From Pseudomonadota bacterium (lineage in GTDB: Bacteria; Pseudomonadota; Gammaproteobacteria; Burkholderiales; Rhodocyclaceae), in assembly GCA_018241695.1 (NCBI GenBank), contig JAFEDH010000027.1, forward strand, positions 32,258 through 96,257: a stretch of DNA of 64,000 nucleotides, given 5' to 3'. Positions 13,109 to 21,759 of this stretch are shown here, piece by piece (positions within the stretch are counted from its first letter, which is position 1; each line of letters begins with the position of its first letter). The position numbers and the translations under genes were made by a program. The notes below the pieces were generated by a model, which was given only the letters and a program-made list of their open reading frames with translations, was not told the origin of the DNA and did not search any database.

Positions 13109-14507
13109 TGCCGGGAAACCCGATGCCGCCACCCAAGCCGCCGCTGAAGAACTGCGCCAGGCCTGGGATGAACTCTTCGCCCAGGTGGACGCCGCCCGCG
13201 ATGCCATCGACGATCCGGCCCTGTGGCCGCCACCCGCCACGCCACGCAATCTGGCCGAGGGCTACCGCTACGTACTGGGTTTCCTCTACGGCTCCCTGGC
13301 CCGTGGCCTCGGGCCGACGCCGGAGAATCCATACTTCGTCCGCGCCATCCAGCCGCTCAACCGCTCCACCATCGACAATGCCGACGCCATCTACCTGGCC
13401 GCACCCATCGACGGCAACCATGCCTACATCATCCGTGGCCGGGCCGGAGACACCCGTCACTGGCGCGGCGAGGCGCCCATCGCCCATGGCCGCAAGGCGC
13501 CCCATTACGTGATCTTCGAAGCCCCCAGCGGCTATTCCGGCGATAGCGGCAGCATCCGGGAGATGAAGCCCGGTTCCCGCATCAACTGCTCGGTGCTGGA
13601 TTGCACCGGCCTGCAAGTGGAGGCCGACGGCCGTTTCGAAATCCTCCTCGCTCCCGAGAAGCCCGCGGGCTACACCGGCAATTTCATGCTCACCCGCGCC
13701 AGCCGCACCCGCACCCTCAAGGATGGCAGCAGCGAGACCCGCGAGTACGTGACCCGGATGGTCATGCTGCGCGAGCTGTTCTATGACTGGGCCAGCGAGG
13801 ATCTGCTGGATCTTTTCATCTACCGTGCGGACAAACTGGGTCAGCCCATCTCCCATTACACGCCCGAAGCCGCCGCCGACCAGATGCGCCAGATCGGCAG
13901 GCTCACCCGCAACCAGGTGCATTTCTGGAACGAGTTCTACGCCATCACCCTGGAAGCCTACGGCGACATGAATGGTGATGGTCAGCGCTTCATGCCGCGC
14001 AACGATTTCAACAAGCCCAATGCCGCCTCTCTCGCCACGGCCGGCGGCATGAGCACCAACATCTATTGCGGCGGAATCTACGAGCTGGCGGAGGACGAAG
14101 CCCTCATCATGGAACTGCACCAGCCGGTGGAGCCTTATTACATCGGCTTCCACCTGGGCAACATGTGGGGTGAATCCATCGAGTTCGGCAGCGCCCAGAG
14201 CAGCCTCAACGCCTTTCAGGCCGACCGGGAGCCCGACGGCACGCTGCGCTACGTCATCGCCCACCGGGATCCGGGCATCGCCAACTGGATCGACACCACC
14301 GGCCATCCCGAGGGCTATATGTCGGTGCGCTGGGCCTATCCGGTGAAGCCGAAGGAGAACCTGCCCTGGGCCACAGCCAGAGTGGTCAGGTTTGCCGAAC
14401 TGGATCGGCATCTGCCACCCCACACCCGCCGCGTCACGCCCGAAGAGCGTCGCGCTGCCATCGCGGTGCGGCAGGAGCATGTACAACGACGCTATCGCCA
14501 GCATTGA
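13101..14507 (+). CDS. DUF1214-like protein of unknown function
   Basis: This 468-residue cytoplasmic-looking protein has no signal peptide. The C-terminal half, with YYIGFHLGNMWGESIEF, DPGIANWIDTTGHPEGYMSVRWAYP and a trailing RVTPEERRAAI segment, resembles the DUF1214 family found next to sulfotransferases and lipid-catabolism genes; this assignment is tentative. No catalytic motif was recognised. The ATG at 13101 has AAAAAAGGAGA upstream and overlaps the sulfotransferase stop by eight bases, so the two proteins are probably made together. An upstream in-frame start would run through the sulfotransferase gene and was rejected. Confidence 0.55.
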   Translation: MADAGKPDAATQAAAEELRQAWDELFAQVDAARDAIDDPALWPPPATPRNLAEGYRYVLGFLYGSLARGLGPTPENPYFVRAIQPLNRSTIDNADAIYLAAPIDGNHAYIIRGRAGDTRHWRGEAPIAHGRKAPHYVIFEAPSGYSGDSGSIREMKPGSRINCSVLDCTGLQVEADGRFEILLAPEKPAGYTGNFMLTRASRTRTLKDGSSETREYVTRMVMLRELFYDWASEDLLDLFIYRADKLGQPISHYTPEAAADQMRQIGRLTRNQVHFWNEFYAITLEAYGDMNGDGQRFMPRNDFNKPNAASLATAGGMSTNIYCGGIYELAEDEALIMELHQPVEPYYIGFHLGNMWGESIEFGSAQSSLNAFQADREPDGTLRYVIAHRDPGIANWIDTTGHPEGYMSVRWAYPVKPKENLPWATARVVRFAELDRHLPPHTRRVTPEERRAAIAVRQEHVQRRYRQH

Positions 14508-14524
14508 TGGAAACAGGAGGATTC

Positions 14525-15376
14525 ATGCCCGCTACCCTGCAAGGCAAGGTTGCCATCGTCACTGGCGCCAGTCGCGGCATTGGCGCCGCCATCGCCCGGC
14601 GTTTCGCCGCCGAGGGCGCGAGGGTGGTCATCGTTGCGCGCACCCTCGAAGCCGATGGCAGGCTGCCCGGCTCGCTCGATGAAACCGCCGCACGCATTCG
14701 CGCCGGCGGTGGCGAGGTTCATTGCGTCCAGGCCGATCTGGCCGATGCCACCGATCGGGCCCGCATCGTGCCCGAGGCCATTGCGCGTTTCGGCGGGGTG
14801 GACATCCTGGTCAACAATGCCGCCTGGGCCCGCTTCAAACCCACCCGCGAGCAGGCGTCGCGCTACACCCACCTGGCCTTCGAGATCAATTATTTCGCAC
14901 CTCTGGAACTGGCCCAGCAGGCCATTCCCTCCATGGAGAGTCGGGGCGGCGGCTGGATTCTCAACCTTTCCAGCGCCACATCCAAACACCCCGACCCGGC
15001 GCCCTACGATGCGCAGAACCGCTACTTCCAGTTCCACGTGCATTCGGCGCCCACCCTCTACGGTTCGACCAAGGCCGCACTGGAGCGCACCACGGCGGGC
15101 TGGGCGGCCGAACTCGCCGGCAGCAACATCGCCATGAACACGCTGGCACCGGTGGAAGCCGTGGCCAGCGAAGGCGCATTGCATTCCGGCACGATCGATG
15201 CCGGCGCCCACATGGAACCGGTCGAGGCGATGGCCGAAGCGGCCCTGCAACTCTGCTCCCGCGCGCCATCCCGGCTTTCGGGTCGCTGCGTGCTGAGCCT
15301 CGACCTGTTGCGGGAGCTGGGGGTTACCGTGTATTCCCTCGATGGCCGCGGGCCTTTGCCCGGATATTCGTTTTGA
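14525..15376 (+). CDS. Short-chain dehydrogenase/reductase (first of three)
   Basis: This NAD(P)-dependent classical short-chain dehydrogenase has 283 residues. The Rossmann motif TGASRGIGAAIA is at residues 14-25, NNAAW is near residue 97, and the catalytic tetrad has LNLSS and YGSTK. An insertion between the catalytic serine and tyrosine makes it longer than the usual 250 residues. A strong AGGAGG ribosome-binding site sits just before ATG 14525. It probably oxidises or reduces a hydroxyl/keto group of a CoA-bound or cyclic intermediate. The substrate is unknown. Confidence 0.85.
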   Translation: MPATLQGKVAIVTGASRGIGAAIARRFAAEGARVVIVARTLEADGRLPGSLDETAARIRAGGGEVHCVQADLADATDRARIVPEAIARFGGVDILVNNAAWARFKPTREQASRYTHLAFEINYFAPLELAQQAIPSMESRGGGWILNLSSATSKHPDPAPYDAQNRYFQFHVHSAPTLYGSTKAALERTTAGWAAELAGSNIAMNTLAPVEAVASEGALHSGTIDAGAHMEPVEAMAEAALQLCSRAPSRLSGRCVLSLDLLRELGVTVYSLDGRGPLPGYSF

Positions 15377-15398
15377 CCTGCCGAGCGGAGAAAAAATC

Positions 15399-16166
15399 AT
15401 GAGCTATCAGATCGATCTGCGCGGCAAGGTAGCCCTGGTTACCGGCGGCAGCCGGGGTCTGGGCCGCGCCATGGTGCTGGGTCTGGCCCGGGCCGGTGCC
15501 GATGTGGTGATCGCCAGTCGCAAGCGGGAAAATTGCGAGGCGGTGGCGCAGGCAGTGGAGTCCCTGGGCCGTCAGGCGCTTGCCATCGCCGCTCACGCCG
15601 GGCAGACGGAAAGCCTGGACGCCTTGCTCGATGCGGCCTACGCACGCTTCGGCCGGGTCGATATCCTGATCAACAACGCGGGAACCAACCCGGTCACAGC
15701 GGGCCTTTCCGATCTCACGCCGGAGCTGTTCCAGAAGGTTTTCGAGGTCAATACCAAGGGACCGTGGTACCTCGCCTCGCGCGCGGCGCCCCGCATGGCC
15801 GGGCACGGCGGTGGCGCCATCATCAACGTCATTTCCGTGGCCGGCCTCAAGCCGTCCGCCGGTCAGGGTTTCTATGCTGCCAGCAAATCGGCGCTCCACG
15901 CCCTGACCAAGGTCATGGCGGCTGAATGGGCATCGCTTGGTGTGCGGGTCAATGCCCTCGCACCCGGCAGTTTCCATTCCGACATGTTCGACAATTCGGC
16001 GAAGGCGCTGCCGGGGCTGGAAGATGGCGCGAAAGCGGCGAACCTGCAAAAGCGCATCGCCGAAACCGACGAAATCCTCGGCCCGGTTCTCTACCTGGTC
16101 AGCGACATGGCCAGCTTCACCACGGGTTCCACCCTGGTGATGGATGGCGGTTATCTGATCCTTTGA
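15399..16166 (+). CDS. Short-chain dehydrogenase/reductase, FabG-like (second of three)
   Basis: The 255-residue classical SDR has the cofactor motif TGGSRGLGRAM, the structural NNAG motif and the active-site YAASK, ending with TGSTLVMDGGYLIL typical of FabG-like enzymes. The ATG at 15399 lies after GCGGAGAAAA and starts MSYQIDLRGK. A start at 15342 would run into the previous gene and was rejected. It is likely a beta-hydroxyacyl-CoA or hydroxysteroid-type dehydrogenase; the substrate cannot be told from sequence. Confidence 0.88.
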   Translation: MSYQIDLRGKVALVTGGSRGLGRAMVLGLARAGADVVIASRKRENCEAVAQAVESLGRQALAIAAHAGQTESLDALLDAAYARFGRVDILINNAGTNPVTAGLSDLTPELFQKVFEVNTKGPWYLASRAAPRMAGHGGGAIINVISVAGLKPSAGQGFYAASKSALHALTKVMAAEWASLGVRVNALAPGSFHSDMFDNSAKALPGLEDGAKAANLQKRIAETDEILGPVLYLVSDMASFTTGSTLVMDGGYLIL

Positions 16167-16216
16167 CAATACCCGTCGAGATCCGCTGCACGGCTTGACG
16201 CCTTCGAGGACTCATC

Positions 16217-17248
16217 ATGCAAATCTTCGCCGCCACCCCCGAGAACCTGGGACTGGACAACATCGGAGCCTATGCGCGCCGCGTCGAGGCCATGGGCTTC
16301 GACGGCCTCTTTGTGCCCGACGCCATCCACGACGGCCTGCTTCTGGCCTGCCGCGCCCTGGCCGAGACTTCCCGTATCCGGGTGGGCATCTCGGTGCTGC
16401 TGGCCTTTCCCCGCAGCCCCATGAACGTGGCCCTGGCCGCCTGGGATCTGCAGAAGATGTCGGGCGGCCGTTTCGAACTGGGCCTGGGCACCCAGATCCG
16501 CCAGAACATCGAGGATCGCTACTCGGCACGCTGGCTGCCGCCGGCGGTCGGCATGCGCGAATATGTGGGCGCCCTGCGCGCCATCTTCCGCAGCTTCCGC
16601 ACCCGCGAACCACTGAATTTCGTCGGCGAGCACTACAGGTTCACCCGCCTCCAGCCTTTTTTCAATCCGGGCCCCATCGACGCACCCGACGTGCCGGTGA
16701 TGCTGGGTGCGGTGGGGCCGAAGATGCTGGCCCTGGTGGGTGAGGCGGCCGATGGCATGCACACCCATCCCACCAACACTTCCCATCGCTATCTCAAGGA
16801 AGCCATCCTGCCCCAGGTGCAAGGCGGCATCGCCCGTCGCGATCCGGCGCTTGCGAGGCCCCTGATCTGCGCCAACGAACTGGTGGCCACGGGTGTGGAT
16901 GCGGCCACCGTGGCGCGGGAGCGGGAACGCTTCCGCGGTACCCTGGCCTTCCTTTTCTCCACACCCGCCTACTGGCCCAGCCTGGAGCTCTTCGGCTGGA
17001 AGGATCTGGGCGAAAAACTTCAGCAGATGACCCGCGAAGGCCGCTGGAAGGAAATGAGCGGTGCGCTTTCGGACACGGTGCTGGACGAATTCCTGGTCAC
17101 GGGACGCTATGAGGAACTGCCTGAAGCGCTGGCGCGACGCTTTGCCGGCCTGGTCGACCGCATCACCCTCACGGTACCGGACAATCCGGACCATGACATT
17201 GCCGCTGCCCGCGCCATCGAGGCCATCCGCACCCGTTTTGGTGCCTGA
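16217..17248 (+). CDS. Luciferase-like (LLM class) flavin/F420-dependent oxidoreductase
   Basis: The 343-residue TIM-barrel oxidoreductase belongs to the bacterial luciferase-like superfamily. Typical segments are IGAYARRVEAMGFDGLFVPD, the strand SRIRVGISVLLAFPRSPMN, SGGRFELGLGTQIRQNIEDRY and the later VPVMLGAVGPKML and ALVGEAADGMHTHP. It is closest to the subgroup often labelled F420-dependent (TIGR03617-like), best known from actinobacteria. In this host the cofactor may instead be FMN. Its place among SDR and crotonase genes suggests an oxidation or reduction step on a lipid-like substrate. Confidence 0.82.
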   Translation: MQIFAATPENLGLDNIGAYARRVEAMGFDGLFVPDAIHDGLLLACRALAETSRIRVGISVLLAFPRSPMNVALAAWDLQKMSGGRFELGLGTQIRQNIEDRYSARWLPPAVGMREYVGALRAIFRSFRTREPLNFVGEHYRFTRLQPFFNPGPIDAPDVPVMLGAVGPKMLALVGEAADGMHTHPTNTSHRYLKEAILPQVQGGIARRDPALARPLICANELVATGVDAATVARERERFRGTLAFLFSTPAYWPSLELFGWKDLGEKLQQMTREGRWKEMSGALSDTVLDEFLVTGRYEELPEALARRFAGLVDRITLTVPDNPDHDIAAARAIEAIRTRFGA

Positions 17249-17273
17249 TCAAAAAACGAACGAGGAGACTGTC

Positions 17274-18107
17274 ATGAACAAGGTTGCCATCGTCACCGGC
17301 GCCACCCGTGGTATCGGCAAGGCCGCCGCCCTCAGCCTTGCGCGGGAGGGTTTCGATGTGGTCGTCACCGGCCGCACCGTGAAGGAAGGAGAGGGTACCG
17401 CCACCCGGCCCTTTGCTGCCGATCCCGGCACCGTGGCGGTGCCGGGCAGCCTGGAAACCACGGTGAAGGAAGTGGAGGCGCTGGGCCGCCGCGCGCTCCC
17501 CGTGGTGATGGATGTACTCGACCGGCGCACAATCGACGAGGTGGTGAAGCAGACCCTGGCTACCTTCGGCCGTATCGACCTGCTGCTCAACAATGCCCTC
17601 TATCAGGGTCCCGGCCTGATGTATTCCTTCGCCGAATTCGACATCGAACAACTGGAGAAAAGCGTGCTCGGCAATCTGGTGAACCAGGCCTACCTGGCCC
17701 GTCTGGTGCTACCCCACATGATTGCCCGGGGGGGTGGCATCTATATCAGCCTGAGCTCTCACGCGGCGGTCATGCCGCCGCCGGCACCGCCCGGGAAGGG
17801 CGGCTGGGGCTTTGTGTATGGCGCCCCCAAGTCGGGCTTCCATCGCATCGCCGAATTCCTTCATGTGGAGCACGTCAGGGATGGCATCCTCGCTTTCAAC
17901 GTCCATCCGGGCTTCACCGTGACCGAAGCCACGGTCGCCATGTTCGGCGCCAACCCGGCCAAGGATTTCAATCGTGAAGCGACATTGCCTCCGGTAACCG
18001 GCGACGTGGTGGCCTGGTTGGCCACCCGGCCCGAGGCGCGGGAACTGGCGGGCACCATGATTGCCGCTCCGGGATTTTTCGCCGAACGTGGCATCGTCTA
18101 TCCCTGA
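17274..18107 (+). CDS. Short-chain dehydrogenase/reductase (third of three)
   Basis: The 277-residue SDR has TGATRGIGKAA at the N-terminus, a long loop rich in Thr/Pro, and the catalytic serine in ISLSSHAAV. The Tyr-Lys pair appears as YGAPK, after a proline-rich insertion. It resembles SDRs of actinobacterial lipid-degradation clusters more than FabG. The ATG at 17274 follows GAGGAGACT. It lies 25 bases after the LLM oxidoreductase gene and 20 bases before the crotonase gene, in one transcription unit. The reaction is unknown. Confidence 0.84.
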   Translation: MNKVAIVTGATRGIGKAAALSLAREGFDVVVTGRTVKEGEGTATRPFAADPGTVAVPGSLETTVKEVEALGRRALPVVMDVLDRRTIDEVVKQTLATFGRIDLLLNNALYQGPGLMYSFAEFDIEQLEKSVLGNLVNQAYLARLVLPHMIARGGGIYISLSSHAAVMPPPAPPGKGGWGFVYGAPKSGFHRIAEFLHVEHVRDGILAFNVHPGFTVTEATVAMFGANPAKDFNREATLPPVTGDVVAWLATRPEARELAGTMIAAPGFFAERGIVYP

Positions 18108-18127
18108 ATCCTCCCAAGGAAAGTGCC

Positions 18128-18943
18128 ATGACCGAACCTGTATTGCTGGTGGAAAAGCAGGGCCACGTTGCCATCGTCACCCTCAACCGGCCCGAGGCGA
18201 TGAATGCCTTGTCCGCCGAACTGCGCGTCGCCCTGGGGCGGGCCTTTCGTGAATTGCAGGCCGATCCGGGTATCCGCGTCGCCATTGTCACCGGTGCCGG
18301 CCGCGCCTTCTGCGCCGGCATGGATCTGAAGGAGCTGGGTAGTGGAGGTGAAGGTGCCAGCGGTTTCGACAAGAGCGTGGAAGGCCAGGACATGGCTGTG
18401 GCTCTCGCCGAATTCGAGGGCCCGGTGATCGCCGCGGTGAACGGCCCTGCCGTCACCGCCGGCTTCGAGCTGGCTCTGGCCTGCGACATGATCATCGCTT
18501 CGAGCAATGCCCGGTTCGCCGACACTCACGCCCGCGTCGGCATCCTGCCCGGCTGGGGCCTGGGCGTGCGGCTGCCCAGACGGATCGGCATCAATCGCGC
18601 CAGAGAGATCAGCTTCACCGGCAATGCGGTGAGTGCGGAGCAGGCCTGTGAATGGGGCCTGGCCAACCGTGTGGTGGCCCCCGAGGAACTGCTTCCCGCC
18701 TGCATCGCCCTGGCGCAGCAGATGGCCAGCTGTGTGCCGGAAGTGCTCAAGGGCTACAAGCGCCTCATCGACACCTGTTATGCCATGCCTTTCGACGAGG
18801 CACTGCGTTACGAGAATGAGCAGGCCATTGCATCCGCACGGGCCATCAGCAGTGCCGCCATCGCCGCCCGGCGCGAAGGTGTGTTCGAGCGTAATCGTGC
18901 CCAGACGGCCCGGATCGAAGCTGGAGCGCGTCATGACGACTGA
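18128..18943 (+). CDS. Enoyl-CoA hydratase/isomerase (crotonase) family protein
   Basis: Crotonases act on acyl-CoA thioesters as hydratases, isomerases or C-C lyases. The 271-residue protein has GRAFCAGMDLKEL, whose backbone builds the oxyanion hole, and NGPAVTAGFELALACD, which keeps the first catalytic glutamate. The segment FADTHARVGILPGWG has His where classical hydratases have the second glutamate, so simple syn-hydration may be altered or lost. The stop overlaps the start of the DUF35 gene by 11 bases. Together with the DUF35/thiolase pair it could prepare a beta-hydroxyacyl-CoA for aldol cleavage (inference). Confidence 0.85.
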   Translation: MTEPVLLVEKQGHVAIVTLNRPEAMNALSAELRVALGRAFRELQADPGIRVAIVTGAGRAFCAGMDLKELGSGGEGASGFDKSVEGQDMAVALAEFEGPVIAAVNGPAVTAGFELALACDMIIASSNARFADTHARVGILPGWGLGVRLPRRIGINRAREISFTGNAVSAEQACEWGLANRVVAPEELLPACIALAQQMASCVPEVLKGYKRLIDTCYAMPFDEALRYENEQAIASARAISSAAIAARREGVFERNRAQTARIEAGARHDD

Positions 18944-19379
18944 CCGGCAAGGTTCCTTGAACGCTTCGCGCCCCGCCGCGCCGGCTGCTTCCGGCGACAG
19001 CGCCTTTTTCTGGGCGGGCGCGGACCGCGGTGAACTGCTTGCCCAGTCCTGCGCCGATTGCGGTCGCCTGCGTCATCCGCCCAGGCCCATGTGCCCCCAC
19101 TGCCATGGCACCGGATGCCGGGTCGTGGCCTTGAGCGGACGCGGCACGGTCTATAGCTGGATCGTCGCCGCGCACCCGGCTCCGCACGGTTTCGATGCGC
19201 CCCCTGTCGTGGTTCTGGTGGAACTGGAGGAAGGTGTGCGCATTGTTTCCAATATCGAGGGCGTGCCACCCGAGCGGATGTGTCATGGCTTGCCGGTGAT
19301 GGTGGCCTTCGTGCCCGCCGGTGAGGGCCGGCAGGTGCCGGTGTTCCGGCCACGCAGCGAAGAGGGGTGTGCGCCATGA
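18933..19379 (+). CDS. DUF35 zinc-ribbon/OB-fold protein, partner of the thiolase-fold protein
   Basis: The 148-residue protein has a rubredoxin-like zinc ribbon (SCADCGRL then MCPHCHG) followed by an OB-fold with GRGTVYSWIVAAHP and PVVVLVELEEG. DUF35 proteins bind thiolase-fold partners and complete their active sites; the actinobacterial ChsH2-DUF35 domain does this for the aldolase Ltp2. Here the protein stands alone, without the MaoC hydratase fusion seen in ChsH2. The ATG at 18933 overlaps the crotonase gene, and its stop overlaps the next start (ATGA), so the pair is translationally coupled. Confidence 0.85.
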   Translation: MTTDRQGSLNASRPAAPAASGDSAFFWAGADRGELLAQSCADCGRLRHPPRPMCPHCHGTGCRVVALSGRGTVYSWIVAAHPAPHGFDAPPVVVLVELEEGVRIVSNIEGVPPERMCHGLPVMVAFVPAGEGRQVPVFRPRSEEGCAP

Positions 19380-20554
19380 GTCTGTCGCGCAATCCGGATC
19401 GTCAGGCAGCGGTGGTGGGCATCGGCCAGACCGAGTTTTCCAAAGCTTCGGGGCGCAGCGAGCTGCAACTGGCGGCGGAATGCATCCGCAGCGCCATGGC
19501 CGATGCGGGTATCGCTCCGGCAGAGATCGACGGCATGGTCACGTTCAGCCTCGACAATAACGACGAAATCGGCCTCGGTCGCTGCCTCGGCATCGAGAAT
19601 CTCAACTTCAGCAGCCGGGTGCCCAACGGAGGCCTGGGTTCTGTCGGCACCCTGGCCCATGCGGCGGCGGTGATCGAATCGGGGCTGTGTGAAGTCGTGG
19701 TGATCTGGCGCGCCATGAATGAGCGTTCCCAGTACCGTTTCGGCCAGCCCATGGTGAACCAGGCGATCGCTCCGGGTGGCGGTACCGGCTTCATGGAGTG
19801 GTGCGCGCCTTTTGGCGCCCAGACTCCGGCAAGCTGGATCGCCCTGGGTGCCCAGCGTTACATGAGCACCTACGGGGTGGACAACGAGGATTTCGGTCGC
19901 ATCGCCGTGTCCCAGCGCCAGTACGCGGCCACCAATCCGGCCGCGTGGTTCCACGGCAAGCCGATGCGCCTGGCCGACCATCAGCAGTCACGCTGGGTGG
20001 CCCCGCCGGTGCTGCGTCTGCTGGACTGCTGCCAGGAGAGCGATGGCGGCGTGGCGCTGGTGCTGACCCGCCTGTCCCGTGCCCGCCATCTGCGCCAGCC
20101 GCCGGTGCGGGTGCTGGCGGCCACCCAGTCCATGCCTTTCGATACCGAGGTCGCCACCAACTTCTATCATGGCGATCTGGCACGCATGGTGGAGGGTGAG
20201 GCCACGGCACGCCGGCTCTATGCGCTGACCGGCCTGGGTCCGCAGCACATGCAGGCGGCCATGCTCTACGACGCCTTCACGCCGCTGGTGATGATGCAGC
20301 TGGAGGCCTTTGGTTTCTGCGGTCCCGGTGAGGGCCGGGATTTCGTCAGGGATGGGCATCTCGGACCGGGAGGCCGGCTACCGGTGAATACTCATGGCGG
20401 TCTGTTGAGTGAAGCCTACATCCACGGTGTGAATTCCATGGCCGAAGGGGTCCGGCAGGTACGTGGCAGCGCGGCCAATCCGGTGCCCGGCGTCGAGCAT
20501 GTGCTGCTCTCGTCGTGTTTCGCCGGTGCGATACTGGGGCGTGACCAAAACTGA
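19376..20554 (+). CDS. Thiolase-fold protein, Ltp2-like (probable retro-aldolase)
   Basis: The 392-residue protein has the thiolase fold but no nucleophilic cysteine: the site reads PNGGLGSVG (residues 83-91). It keeps LYDAFTP (Tyr298) and NTHGGLLSEAYIHG (Tyr348). These two tyrosines are 50 residues apart, as I recall for the catalytic pair of actinobacterial Ltp2, the aldolase that cleaves steroid side chains. This suggests cleavage of a beta-hydroxyacyl-CoA into a ketone or aldehyde plus a short acyl-CoA rather than thiolysis. The start codon overlaps the DUF35 stop. Confidence 0.82.
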   Translation: MSLSRNPDRQAAVVGIGQTEFSKASGRSELQLAAECIRSAMADAGIAPAEIDGMVTFSLDNNDEIGLGRCLGIENLNFSSRVPNGGLGSVGTLAHAAAVIESGLCEVVVIWRAMNERSQYRFGQPMVNQAIAPGGGTGFMEWCAPFGAQTPASWIALGAQRYMSTYGVDNEDFGRIAVSQRQYAATNPAAWFHGKPMRLADHQQSRWVAPPVLRLLDCCQESDGGVALVLTRLSRARHLRQPPVRVLAATQSMPFDTEVATNFYHGDLARMVEGEATARRLYALTGLGPQHMQAAMLYDAFTPLVMMQLEAFGFCGPGEGRDFVRDGHLGPGGRLPVNTHGGLLSEAYIHGVNSMAEGVRQVRGSAANPVPGVEHVLLSSCFAGAILGRDQN

Positions 20555-20627
20555 TCCGCATGTCGTACCATCCTCCCGAGCTTTCCTGCATTCCAGTCAG
20601 CCACTATTACAACGAGGAGATCGATCA

Positions 20628-21731
20628 ATGAAACGCAGCACCCTGTTGGCCACGCTTCTGGCCCTTGCAACGCTGTCTGCCACCACGCTGGCCACCGCCG
20701 CCGATACGGCACATCTCGCCCCCGCGGGCACCAAGCTGCCACCGTTCATGAAGCTGCCACCACCGACTCAGATGACCGAGACGACCGCCGGCGACATCGT
20801 GTTCGAGACGCGTACGCCGTATGACTTCGATGTGCTCCTGAGCCGCTACCAGACACTTCCCAGGCAGAGCGGCATGGGCACCCTGGTGCTGCCGGCGGGC
20901 GCCAGTGCGAAGCATCCTGTACCTGCCGTGGTGCTGGTGCATGGCAGTGGCGGCCTGACCCCGGGCCGTGAGTCCCAGTATGCCGCATTGCTGGCGGCCA
21001 ATGGTTTTGCCGCCCTCTACATCGACTATTACCGGCCGCGGGGCATTACCGAATCCACACCCTATGTCGTCAAGACGCTGGGCGTGACGGAGTTCGATGC
21101 GGTATCCGATGCGTATTCGGCGCTGCGTGCACTCAATGCCGATCCGGCCATTGATCACAAGCGGATCGCGATCATGGGCTTTTCCTACGGTGGCATGGCG
21201 ACCCGCATCGCGCTCGATGAACGGGTGCGCGACGCGATTGCGCCCGACCTGCCTCCCTTCGCCGCCCATGTGGATTTTTACGGCCCCTGCTTCCAGGATT
21301 TCCATGTGAAAAAAACCACGGGTGCGCCGGTGCTGTCGCTGCGGGGAGGTGAGGATGCTTCCAACGATCTGGCGGCGTGCGCCCAGCGTGAGATCGAGTT
21401 GCGTGGTGCGGGTTCCGAAGTCAGCTCGGTGATCTATGCCCGGGCCGGTCATGCCTGGGAGGCGGGTAAGCCGCGGGCACTGAACAACTACCCCTATCTT
21501 GCCGGCTGCACCATCAGTTATGACGATGCCGGCTTTCCTTCGGTGGGAGGCAAGGCGGTGATTCCTGTCGGGGCCGATCCGTCCCGCGAGCAGCGTTTCC
21601 ACCTGCGCATGAACATGGGTGATGTCATGGGTGCCTGCGTCAAGATCGGCTACATCGTCGGTCGGGATGATGCAACCCGTGTACAGTCCGATTACCAGAT
21701 GCTGCAGTTCCTGCGGCGTGTCCTCAACTGA
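20628..21731 (+). CDS. Secreted dienelactone-hydrolase-like alpha/beta hydrolase
   Basis: The 367-residue protein begins with a Sec signal peptide (MKRSTLLATLLALATLSATTLATAA). The mature part has an alpha/beta-hydrolase fold: VVLVHGSGGLTPGRESQYA forms the oxyanion region, the nucleophile elbow is GFSYGG, and the catalytic histidine is in YARAGHAWE. The nucleophile is serine, not the cysteine of classical dienelactone hydrolase, so an esterase or acyl hydrolase role in the periplasm is more likely. GAGGAG precedes ATG 20628. It follows the aldolase pair on the same strand after 73 bases. Confidence 0.8.
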   Translation: MKRSTLLATLLALATLSATTLATAADTAHLAPAGTKLPPFMKLPPPTQMTETTAGDIVFETRTPYDFDVLLSRYQTLPRQSGMGTLVLPAGASAKHPVPAVVLVHGSGGLTPGRESQYAALLAANGFAALYIDYYRPRGITESTPYVVKTLGVTEFDAVSDAYSALRALNADPAIDHKRIAIMGFSYGGMATRIALDERVRDAIAPDLPPFAAHVDFYGPCFQDFHVKKTTGAPVLSLRGGEDASNDLAACAQREIELRGAGSEVSSVIYARAGHAWEAGKPRALNNYPYLAGCTISYDDAGFPSVGGKAVIPVGADPSREQRFHLRMNMGDVMGACVKIGYIVGRDDATRVQSDYQMLQFLRRVLN

Positions 21732-21759
21732 GGATCCTTCCAGCGAACGAGGCACAAGC

